In this document: positions 1 through 6,185 of the stretch, piece by piece
How positions within the stretch are numbered: position 1 is the first letter of the stretch
Layout of the letters: each line of letters starts with the position of its first letter
Source of the DNA: Lachnospiraceae bacterium
GTDB lineage: Bacteria; Bacillota; Clostridia; Lachnospirales; Lachnospiraceae
Assembly (NCBI GenBank): GCA_017455435.1
Contig: JAFTAU010000052.1
Span: 1 to 34,811, forward strand
Length of the DNA: 34,811 bases
Reading direction: 5' to 3'
The notes under the pieces: generated by a model
Told to the model about the DNA's origin: nothing
The model's input: the letters and a program-made list of their open reading frames with translations, nothing else
Databases searched by the model: none
Position numbers and translations under genes: made by a program

Positions 1-41
1 GCAGACGGGCTGCTGCGCCTTCTCCCATTGTAACAAGTCAA

Positions 42-100
42 ACGGTGTCAAGGTCAGGTAGTATTGCCTTCGGAAATCTCCACCTTACCCTTGACACCGT
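42..100. repeat. 12-bp perfect inverted repeat at the left window edge
   Basis: ACGGTGTCAAGG at 42-53 is the exact reverse complement of CCTTGACACCGT at 89-100, with 35 bases between. There is no T-run after either arm, so it does not look like a terminator. On the minus strand one frame is open from 84 to the window edge (28 codons) without a start codon; it could be the beginning of a gene or a remnant, and I do not recognise it. The repeat could be a mobile-element end, an operator or an RNA hairpin. Nothing else can be supported in 1-163. Confidence 0.45.
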
Positions 101-163
101 AAAGCTTCAAGAAAGTGTAACCTATCATTGACGCCCGTACATTTTATTTTTTGTGATCCGCGC

Positions 164-850
164 CTATTCCACGCCGCGAATCTGTGTGTTGGGAAGCCGC
201 AGCAGGACGATGTCCCTGATTTTTTCCATCAACTCCGCGGTCGGCTGCGAAAAACGCCTGTCATAAACCATTTCGGAGTCTTTGTATCCCTGCAGGAAAT
301 ACGGCTCATCGCCGGCTATCCAGTCCGCGATTGCTGTGAAATCCTCCGCGGCGTGCAGCTCCGGAATAACGGTGGTGCGGAACTCAAATGGCGTCTTGCC
401 GTTCATCAGCAAATCGACGCTCTCATATATTTTGTTCATGTCTATATCGGGCAGTCCCGCCACCTCGCCGTAATGCTCCGGCGAGGATTTTATATCCATA
501 GCCACATAATCCGCGAGCCCCTCGTCCAGAATACTCTTTAATACGTCGGGCTTGTAGCCGTTTGAATCCAGCTTTACCATCAGCCCCATGTCCCTGACCT
601 TGCGCATAAAATCGGGCAGGCCGGGGTGAAGCGTCGGTTCGCCGCCCGTAATGGCGACGCCCTCGAGTACGCCGGCGCGTTTTTTTATTATATTCAGGAG
701 GTCTTCTTCCTCATAGGTTTCGGTCGGGACGAATAATTCACTGTTGTGACAGAACGGGCAGCGGAAATTGCAGCCGCCGGTAAAAACGGTCGCTGCGAGC
801 CTGCCGGGAAAATCGAGCAGAGTCAGTTTTTGATAGCCTGCGAATTGCAT
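164..850 (-). CDS. nrdG: Anaerobic ribonucleotide reductase activating protein, NrdG2-type radical SAM enzyme
   Basis: The product is a 228-residue radical SAM protein. Such activases use a [4Fe-4S] cluster and S-adenosylmethionine to put a glycyl radical on a partner, here probably the class III ribonucleotide reductase NrdD, for dNTP synthesis without oxygen. The cluster motif CxxxCxxC is at residues 27-34 (C27, C31, C34), inside a TGGCNFRCPFC context. The SAM-binding GGE is at 69-71. Length and the short N-terminal lead into the cluster fit the NrdG2 branch rather than the shorter enterobacterial NrdG. A GGAGG site lies just before the ATG. The gene starts 19 bases after the AlbA_2-type gene on the same strand, so the two may be cotranscribed. 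It ends in TAG. nrdD is not visible here. A pyruvate formate-lyase-type activase is the main alternative, since substrate cannot be read from the sequence. Confidence 0.85.
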   Translation of the reverse strand: MQFAGYQKLTLLDFPGRLAATVFTGGCNFRCPFCHNSELFVPTETYEEEDLLNIIKKRAGVLEGVAITGGEPTLHPGLPDFMRKVRDMGLMVKLDSNGYKPDVLKSILDEGLADYVAMDIKSSPEHYGEVAGLPDIDMNKIYESVDLLMNGKTPFEFRTTVIPELHAAEDFTAIADWIAGDEPYFLQGYKDSEMVYDRRFSQPTAELMEKIRDIVLLRLPNTQIRGVE

Positions 851-869
851 AATTATCCTCCGGGATGAT

Positions 870-2315
870 TCAAATAATAGTATAAAATTTCTGGAACTTG
901 CTTTTCGGTTTTTCGGGCAATGTCATTGCGAGTTTTTCAGCGCAAATGAGAGGATTGATATATCTCGACACAACGTAATACGGCGTTTTTATATCCAGCA
1001 TTTCTGCAATGTCTTCTTTGCTCTTCGGTTCCGTGCAGAAACGAAGTATCTTGTCCTCGACAGTCATATCACCGGCTTCGTTTTTTGCACCGGCTTTTGA
1101 ACTTGAAAACAAAGTCGCCCTGAAATTGCCTCTGTAATTTTCAAATAAAGGCTCCGGAAGACCGGCCTTTTTCATTTCATTGCGTATAGTCGGAATGCCG
1201 GAAAACCGGTTTTCTGTATTAATTATTATTTCAAGATTGCTTGCGATAAACGGATTTCTTGTATCGCCGGGGACTTTCCCGAGGTCGGTTATCGTCAGTC
1301 GGCCATACAATCCACCGGGATTTTCTACGACAAGCTTGTCACGATAGATGATAACCCTTATCGGTGAATCTTCTGTATGAATGCTGTAATCACGGTGAAT
1401 CAGAGCGTTCAGAATCAATTCGCGAACAGCGACAAGAGGGTATTCCGGTTTGTCCGTGCGCTTGCCGTTTTCGTCTACAATGACGGCGGTTTTTATATTG
1501 CGCCTGACAAAACTCATTGCGGCATCCAGCATCTCGGGGATCGTGCCGTCAAAGCGTTTATTGTCGATAAATCGCTCACCGAGCTCACCAAGTTCACCAA
1601 TTTCGTATCCGTCAACCGCCATAGCGGTAATGCCGAGCTGTGGGAAGAATGCCTGCGGATAATCTCCCACGAGCATTAGTCCTGCTACAGTCGGTTTGTC
1701 CTGATCTGTCATGCCTTGAAGCTGTAAAATTCTCTGTTCGGTTTGAGTGGCAAGCTGCGGTTTTTCATTTCTCAGTTTCGCGAAAAACAAGTTCAGTTTA
1801 TCGCGATTAAAATCACTTTTTGATGCCCGGTCAATCACACGCAGCTCATCGCGGATTTTCTTTTTATATACTTCATAACTGTAAATTTCGTATTCGGTCA
1901 TCGGCATATCTGCATCGCCGACACGCACGTATGAACCGCGAAGCCTCCCTGCGGGCTTGTAAAAGCAGGGCTTGCTTCCCGGCTCGCACTCCGGTATTTC
2001 TGCGCTCACAACAACTTTGCCCTCGTACTCGGCAACCGTAAAAAACGGGAGGACAACAGGCTCCATTTGCTCTGCGGCATTTTTTACCTGAACCTGCAAA
2101 TCCTGCGCATCGTATACGCCGGTAACCTCATATCCCGCCTTTTCATCAATACCAAAAACAATGGTGCCGCCGTTGTTTTGATTTGAAAAACTCGAAAAGG
2201 TGTCGTAGAGTTTTTTTGTAGTTCCGTCAAGCGATTTTTTGATTTCGACATATTGTTTTTCGCATTTTTGACGTTTAATTATATTAATGAGTTCAATCAG
2301 ATCTTTCTCAGTCAT
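870..2315 (-). CDS. AlbA_2-type putative DNA-binding protein with HATPase-like and winged-helix domains
   Basis: The product has 481 residues. The N-terminal part (about 15-140) resembles the Schlafen AlbA_2 domain: an E-x-K-x-S start, FSNQNNGGTIVFGI, and later SYVRVGDADMPM. The middle, around 295-390, has RELILNALIHRDY followed by IYRDKLVVENPGGL, as in the HATPase_c_4 family of putative transcriptional regulators (COG2865). The C-terminal 70 residues look like a winged helix (KEDIAEMLDIKTPYYVVSRYI). Family members are common in bacterial accessory DNA and are usually annotated as putative regulators; their ligand and target are mostly unknown. It has its own strong promoter with repeats that could be binding sites for this protein (2352-2434), and nrdG follows it closely. 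A defence role is possible but nothing here shows it. Confidence 0.75.
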   Translation of the reverse strand: MTEKDLIELINIIKRQKCEKQYVEIKKSLDGTTKKLYDTFSSFSNQNNGGTIVFGIDEKAGYEVTGVYDAQDLQVQVKNAAEQMEPVVLPFFTVAEYEGKVVVSAEIPECEPGSKPCFYKPAGRLRGSYVRVGDADMPMTEYEIYSYEVYKKKIRDELRVIDRASKSDFNRDKLNLFFAKLRNEKPQLATQTEQRILQLQGMTDQDKPTVAGLMLVGDYPQAFFPQLGITAMAVDGYEIGELGELGERFIDNKRFDGTIPEMLDAAMSFVRRNIKTAVIVDENGKRTDKPEYPLVAVRELILNALIHRDYSIHTEDSPIRVIIYRDKLVVENPGGLYGRLTITDLGKVPGDTRNPFIASNLEIIINTENRFSGIPTIRNEMKKAGLPEPLFENYRGNFRATLFSSSKAGAKNEAGDMTVEDKILRFCTEPKSKEDIAEMLDIKTPYYVVSRYINPLICAEKLAMTLPEKPKSKFQKFYTII

Positions 2316-2342
2316 AATAAACCCTTCCTGTTTTCTAAACGG

Positions 2343-2370
2343 ATTATAACATTTTCAAAACATTTGTCAA
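2343..2370 (-). promoter_or_regulatory. Sigma-A-type promoter with extended -10 for the AlbA_2 gene
   Basis: On the minus strand TTGACA (2370-2365) is followed after 16 bases by TATAAT (2348-2343), preceded by TGT as an extended -10. Transcription would start near 2336, about 20 bases before the ATG at 2315. An AGGAAGGG ribosome site lies between. Confidence 0.8.
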
Positions 2371-2434
2371 GTTTTTCAAAAGACTTTTTGATTTTTCGAA
2401 ATATATTTGATAATTTTCATAACAATTTTGAAAA
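2352..2434. promoter_or_regulatory. TTTTGAAAA-type repeats around the AlbA_2 promoter, candidate operators
   Basis: Near-palindromic 9-mers read on the plus strand as TTTTCAAAA at 2352-2360 and 2373-2381, and TTTTGAAAA at 2426-2434. The first lies inside the -35/-10 spacer and the second abuts the -35. They are 21 bp apart, two helical turns; the third is 53 bp further. A related TTTTTCGAAA lies at 2392-2401. The placement fits repressor binding, perhaps autoregulation by the adjacent gene. The stretch is very AT-rich, so chance matches are a real alternative. Confidence 0.4.
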
Positions 2435-2468
2435 AATGCAGTGCTTATTTTGAGAAATGTCATAATTC

Positions 2469-2514
2469 TTGATTCGGTGCGGAAACGGCATTGAAAAAAT
2501 ATTGATTCGGTGCG
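2469..2514. repeat. 13-bp direct repeat, two copies 33 bp apart
   Basis: TTGATTCGGTGCG occurs at 2469-2481 and again at 2502-2514. The pair sits between the AlbA_2 promoter region and the 53-bp array and shares no clear sequence with either. Confidence 0.5.
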
Positions 2515-2545
2515 TAGGGGTGTGACGCAAGGTTGTTTGATAAAA

Positions 2546-2903
2546 ACTCCCTATGAATCGCGGAAATGAGGAATCTATAGGGAGTCCTTGAATAAAAAAC
2601 TCCCTATGAATTGAGGGTATACGGAATCTATAGGGAGTTCCTGAGTGAAAAACTCCCTATGAATCGCGGAAATGAGGAATCTCTATGGAGTCCTTGAATA
2701 AAAAACTCCCTATGAATCGCGGATATACGGAATCTATAGGGAGTTCCTGAGTGAAAAACTCCCTATGAATCGCGGAAATGAGGAATCTCTATGGAGTCCT
2801 TGAATAAAAAACTCCCTATGAATCGCGGAAATGAGGAATCTATAGGGAGTTCCTGAGTGAAAAACTCCGTATGAATCGAGGACATGTCAATCTCTACGGA
2901 ATT
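2546..2903. repeat. Tandem array of seven 53-bp hairpin units
   Basis: Units begin at 2546, 2599, 2652, 2705, 2758, 2811 and 2864, exactly 53 bp apart. Each has a left arm ACTCCCTAT, about 22 bases with GAATC near each end, and a right arm ATAGGGAGT. Linkers alternate between CCTTGAATAAAAA (after units 1, 3, 5) and TCCTGAGTGAAAA (after units 2, 4, 6), giving a 106-bp higher-order repeat. Units 3 and 5 are identical and carry one arm mismatch (right arm CTATGGAGT). The last unit is degenerate, but its arms TCCGTA and TACGGA restore pairing. There is no variable spacer, so it is not a CRISPR array. The array could be a protein-binding array or a string of RNA hairpins. I know of no named family that matches. 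Confidence 0.9.
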
Positions 2904-3048
2904 AATGGCGATTCAAGGGCAGCGTCTCTCATTCGGGTTGAGCATACCTAAAAGGGATGCAAATATTGTCAAAGGCCAACCTCACTTATATGTAAAAACT
3001 GCCGGTCATGATGTGCGTTGAGCCTTCCCACATTCATCTGCGATTTCC
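2904..3048. other. Noncoding stretch with no recognised feature
   Basis: Between the hairpin array and the SRP promoters I see no convincing reading frame, RNA, terminator or repeat. The last array unit opens into a 26-codon plus-strand frame (ATG at 2871) without a ribosome site; I do not consider it a gene. Confidence 0.4.
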
Positions 3049-3077
3049 TTGACCTGCAACTAATAAAATGGTATCAT
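3049..3077 (+). promoter_or_regulatory. Upstream SRP RNA promoter candidate
   Basis: TTGACC (3049-3054), a 17-base spacer and TATCAT (3072-3077). A start near 3084 would give a precursor with about 40 extra 5' bases, including a small TGGGT/ACCCA hairpin. Longer precursors that are trimmed are known for Bacillus scRNA. Confidence 0.55.
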
Positions 3078-3089
3078 ACACGTGTGGGT

Positions 3090-3119
3090 TTGTACCCATT
3101 GTTTTTGTTGTGCTATAAA
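3090..3119 (+). promoter_or_regulatory. Proximal SRP RNA promoter with extended -10
   Basis: TTGTAC (3090-3095), 18 bases, then TATAAA (3114-3119) preceded by TGC. The predicted start at 3125-3127 falls on the 5' end deduced from the SRP terminal helix, so this may produce the mature end directly. Confidence 0.55.
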
Positions 3120-3122
3120 GTT

Positions 3123-3388
3123 TCAGCGCAGCCGGGGAGCTAGCGGTGCCCTGTATCTGCAATCCGCTACAGCAGAGGTGATATTCTGTCTGAGGACTTT
3201 TGCGGTGGCGTCTGCCTTATGAGCGCGGTGTTGACGATCGGGACTTGCAGGGCGGAGCCCTTTGAACCGTGTCAGGTCGGGAACGAAGCAGCACTAAGGA
3301 GTGAGTATCCGTACGCTGCAAGCGAGCCTGATCCGAGCGAGCGGCGTAAGTAACGGCCATCTCGGATTTTCGAAGCAGAATGCGCTGA
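3123..3388 (+). ncRNA. ffs: Signal recognition particle RNA, large Firmicutes type
   Basis: This RNA of about 266 bases forms the particle with Ffh that targets nascent membrane and secreted proteins. The Alu-domain start (GGGGAGCTAGCGGTGCCCTG, then TGCAATCCGCT) and the GGTGTTGACG segment match Bacillus-type scRNA. The S-domain tip reads GTCAGGTCGGGAACGAAGC followed by AGCACTAAGG. The GGAA loop is at 3280-3283. Its closing pair is G3279:C3284, where the common form is C:G. TCAGCGCA (3123-3130) pairs perfectly with TGCGCTGA (3381-3388) and sets both ends. The gene directly precedes dnaX, the usual Firmicutes arrangement. Confidence 0.95.
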
Positions 3389-3395
3389 ATTTTTT
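3381..3395 (+). terminator. Terminal SRP helix followed by six T
   Basis: The 3' strand of the closing helix (3381-3388) is followed by T6 at 3390-3395, which could end most transcripts while leaving some read-through into dnaX. The 5' strand of the helix is about 250 bases away, so this is not a classical short hairpin terminator. Confidence 0.4.
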
Positions 3396-3416
3396 AATAG
3401 ATTGGATAGTTCTGAT

Positions 3417-5189
3417 ATGTCTTATACCGCGCTTTACAGAAAATGGCGCCCGAAAACATTCAATAATGTAAAAGGTCAGGAGCCCGTCATCCGCACTCTG
3501 AAAAACCAAATAGCGAGCGGCAGGATAGGGCACGCTTATCTCTTCTGCGGGAGCCGCGGCACGGGAAAGACTTCCGTTGCGAAAATCTTCGCAAAAGCCG
3601 TAAATTGCGAGCACCCGGAGGGCGGCGAGCCCTGCTGCGAGTGTGATACCTGCCGCGCCATCGAATCCGGTGCGTCTATGAACATTTTAGAAATCGACGC
3701 CGCATCCAATAACGGCGTGGATTTCATCAGGCAGATAGAAGAAGAAATCCAGTATCCACCCACGGAAGGGCGATACAGAGTATATATTGTAGATGAAGTT
3801 CATATGCTGACCGGCCCGGCGTTCAACGCCTTTTTAAAGACGCTGGAGGAGCCGCCGGCATACGTTATTTTTATCCTCGCCACTACGGAGCCGCACAAGA
3901 TTCCCGCCACTATATTGTCGCGCTGCCAGCAGTATGATTTTCGCCGCATCAGCGTGGACACGATTTGCGATAGACTGCGCGAGCTGTGCGAGGGAGAATC
4001 AATCGATGCTGACGACAGAGCGATAGGATACATAGCCCGCAAGGCCGAGGGGGGGCTCAGAGACGCCATCAGCCTGCTGGATCGGGCGTGGATTTCGGCG
4101 GGTGGGGAAACCCTTACCTATGACCTTGCCCTAAAGAGCCTCGGCGCCGTCGAAAGCGATGTTTTCAGCAAGTATCTCAGGTGCATTGTTAATCGTGACA
4201 TACGCGGAATGCTTTCCCTGATTGATGAAGTCATTATGAGCGGCCGGGAGATATCGCAGTTTTCGCGGGATTTCGCGTGGTATCTTCGCAATGTTCTTTT
4301 GACAAAGGCAGCGCCGGAGGAAAAAGACCTCGTGGATATTATGGACGAGGACCGCGAACGTCTTATCGAAGAGGCGCGAACCGTCGGCGAAGACGAGCTC
4401 ATCAGATTAATACGGATTTACTCCGCCTGTTATAACGAAATGCGCGCAGCGATAAACAAGCGCGTTGTCTTTGAAATAGCTGCTATACGCTCGGCGCGTC
4501 CGGAGGAAGAAACGGACACGGACAGTCTGCTGGCGCGTATTGACGCGCTTGAGACGAGGGTAAACTCCATGGCTGCCGGAGCGCAGCCGGCGAATATTTT
4601 TGCCGCAGAGCCTGATGCGGCGCGGCAGTCTGTTAAACCCAAACCGGAAAAACCGGCCCCTGCGGCGGTCTTTGCACCGGCACAGGCAAAACCTGCACCC
4701 GCGGCGGCAGAACCCTCTGCAGTTTCCGATGTGCCGTGGGACGAGGAAGAATCCCCGACGCCTACAGATGTGCCGTGGGATGAGGAAGAGCCGGAAACGG
4801 AAGCCGTCGTCGAGTCTCAGACGGCAGAAAGAGAACCCGAACCTGAGCCTGAAGAAATACCGGCTCACGCAGAACCCGCTGCGGCCGGCGGTTCATTGCT
4901 GTCCTCGTGGAATGCGATTATGAGCGGACTTCCCATGCACGCGGGGTTTTTTGAGCAATCCGCCCGTGAGGAAGACGGAGACAGTATCATCGTGTCGTTC
5001 TTTGACTCGTTCAGCAAGGAAATGGCGGAGGGCTTCGGCGCGAAGGCCGACATAGAAGAAGCCTACGCGCAGCGTTTCGGTCGCCCGATTTCGGTCATCT
5101 TCCGTAACGGAGAAAAGCAGACCGCACAATCAGACCTGGAAAATACGGTAAAATCCATCTTCCGGGGAATAGAAATAGAACAGGAGTAA
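3417..5189 (+). CDS. dnaX: DNA polymerase III subunit gamma/tau
   Basis: DnaX is the clamp-loader ATPase of the replisome. The 590-residue product begins with the typical MSYTALYRKWRPKTF, which fixes the start at 3417; an in-frame TTG at 3402 would add five unconserved residues. The P-loop GSRGTGKT is at 45-52, a zinc site uses C64, C73, C76 and C79, then Walker B (VDEVH), TTEPHKIP and the SRC arginine-finger motif. The linker after about 370 is rich in Ala, Pro and Glu and contains DVPWDEEE twice (438-445 and 451-458). The tau-like C-terminal domain covers about the last 100 residues. No good ribosome site precedes the start, which is 28 bases after SRP RNA. I see no clear slippery heptamer, so a separate gamma form is not predicted. 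Confidence 0.97.
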   Translation: MSYTALYRKWRPKTFNNVKGQEPVIRTLKNQIASGRIGHAYLFCGSRGTGKTSVAKIFAKAVNCEHPEGGEPCCECDTCRAIESGASMNILEIDAASNNGVDFIRQIEEEIQYPPTEGRYRVYIVDEVHMLTGPAFNAFLKTLEEPPAYVIFILATTEPHKIPATILSRCQQYDFRRISVDTICDRLRELCEGESIDADDRAIGYIARKAEGGLRDAISLLDRAWISAGGETLTYDLALKSLGAVESDVFSKYLRCIVNRDIRGMLSLIDEVIMSGREISQFSRDFAWYLRNVLLTKAAPEEKDLVDIMDEDRERLIEEARTVGEDELIRLIRIYSACYNEMRAAINKRVVFEIAAIRSARPEEETDTDSLLARIDALETRVNSMAAGAQPANIFAAEPDAARQSVKPKPEKPAPAAVFAPAQAKPAPAAAEPSAVSDVPWDEEESPTPTDVPWDEEEPETEAVVESQTAEREPEPEPEEIPAHAEPAAAGGSLLSSWNAIMSGLPMHAGFFEQSAREEDGDSIIVSFFDSFSKEMAEGFGAKADIEEAYAQRFGRPISVIFRNGEKQTAQSDLENTVKSIFRGIEIEQE

Positions 5190-5195
5190 TATTAA

Positions 5196-5570
5196 ATGGG
5201 TAAAGGACGCGGTTATTCCGGTGGAATGCCCGGCGGAATGAACATGAACAATCTGCTGAAGCAGGCGCAAAAAATGCAGCAGCAGATGGAAGAGACATCA
5301 AAAGAACTTGAAAACAGGACTTATACCGCCACGGCCGGCGGCGGCGCGGTTTCCGTTACCGTCAGCGGCAGGAGAGAACTGACCGAAATAAAAATAAGCC
5401 CGGACGCGGTAGATCCGGACGACGTGGAAATGCTCCAGGATCTTATTACCGCAGCTGTAAACGAAGCGCTCCGCAAATCCGAAGCCGACGCGCAAAGCTC
5501 CATGGGCAGGATTACCGGCATGGGCGGCGCAGGTATGGGAATGGGCGGTCTCGGAGGATTCGGTCTGTAA
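5196..5570 (+). CDS. ybaB: YbaB/EbfC family nucleoid-associated protein
   Basis: This 124-residue protein belongs to the dimeric YbaB/EbfC family that binds DNA and accompanies dnaX and recR in most bacteria. The family core is visible: MNNLLKQAQKMQQQMEE near the start, then the beta-strand segment GAVSVTVSGRRELTEIKISPD and PDDVEMLQDLITAAVNEAL. Both ends are Gly/Met-rich (GGMPGGMNMN and the C-terminal GMGGAGMGMGGLGGFGL). The gene begins six bases after dnaX and its TAA overlaps the recR ATG as TAATG, so the three are probably translationally coupled. Confidence 0.95.
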   Translation: MGKGRGYSGGMPGGMNMNNLLKQAQKMQQQMEETSKELENRTYTATAGGGAVSVTVSGRRELTEIKISPDAVDPDDVEMLQDLITAAVNEALRKSEADAQSSMGRITGMGGAGMGMGGLGGFGL

Positions 5571-6169
5571 TGGATTACTATTCCGACCACATTAAAACCC
5601 TTATCGACGAGCTCGGAAGGCTCCCCGGAGTGGGGTACAAATCCGCCTCGAGACTGGCGTTTCATATTGTCAATATGCCTCAGGAGGGCGTGGACAGACT
5701 GGTCGACAGCATACGAAACGCAAAAGCAAACGTCAGATACTGCAAGAAATGCTGTACCCTTACGGATGACGAATACTGCCCCATCTGCAAGAGCCCCGGC
5801 CGCGACGCCTCCACCGTAATGGTGGTGGAGAATTCCAGAGATCTTGCGGCCTACGAAAAAACGGGAGAGTACCACGGCCTGTACCATGTGCTGCACGGAG
5901 CCATTTCGCCGGCGCTGGGCATAGGCCCCGCGGACATCAGGCTAAAGGAGCTTATGCAGCGGCTGGAGACGGAGCAGATCAGCGAGGTCATAATAGCCAC
6001 CAATTCCAGTCTTGAGGGAGAAACCACCGCCATGTATATCAGCAAGCTGATAAAGCCGGCGGGAATTAAGGTCAGCCGCATAGCCAGCGGCGTTCCGGTG
6101 GGCGGAGACCTTGAATACATAGACGAAATAACACTGCTTAGGGCACTCGAGGGAAGAGTGGAATTATAA
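5570..6169 (+). CDS. recR: Recombination mediator RecR
   Basis: RecR acts with RecO (and RecF) to load RecA on gapped DNA. The 199-residue length is standard. Visible features in order: the N-terminal helix-hairpin-helix (LGRLPGVGYKSASRLAFHI), a zinc finger with C58, C61, C70 and C73, and a Toprim domain starting near residue 82 (STVMVVENSRDLAAYEKTG, with acidic E87). The C-terminal IASGVPVGGDLEYIDEITL is typical. A GGAGG inside the end of ybaB precedes the overlapping ATG. Confidence 0.97.
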   Translation: MDYYSDHIKTLIDELGRLPGVGYKSASRLAFHIVNMPQEGVDRLVDSIRNAKANVRYCKKCCTLTDDEYCPICKSPGRDASTVMVVENSRDLAAYEKTGEYHGLYHVLHGAISPALGIGPADIRLKELMQRLETEQISEVIIATNSSLEGETTAMYISKLIKPAGIKVSRIASGVPVGGDLEYIDEITLLRALEGRVEL

Positions 6170-6185
6170 ATATGGAGTGATTGTT

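Noticed and set aside
2554-2900. Tandem mini-genes of about 12 codons in the 53-bp units
   Set aside because: Most units contain an ATG and an in-frame TGA, but unit 2 stops after two codons and there are no ribosome sites, so coding is not supported.
2546-2903. CRISPR array
   Set aside because: The spaces between arms are as repeated as the arms; there are no unique spacers and no cas genes nearby.
3417-5189. Programmed frameshift in dnaX
   Set aside because: I found no convincing slippery heptamer followed by a stem-loop in the region where a gamma form would end.
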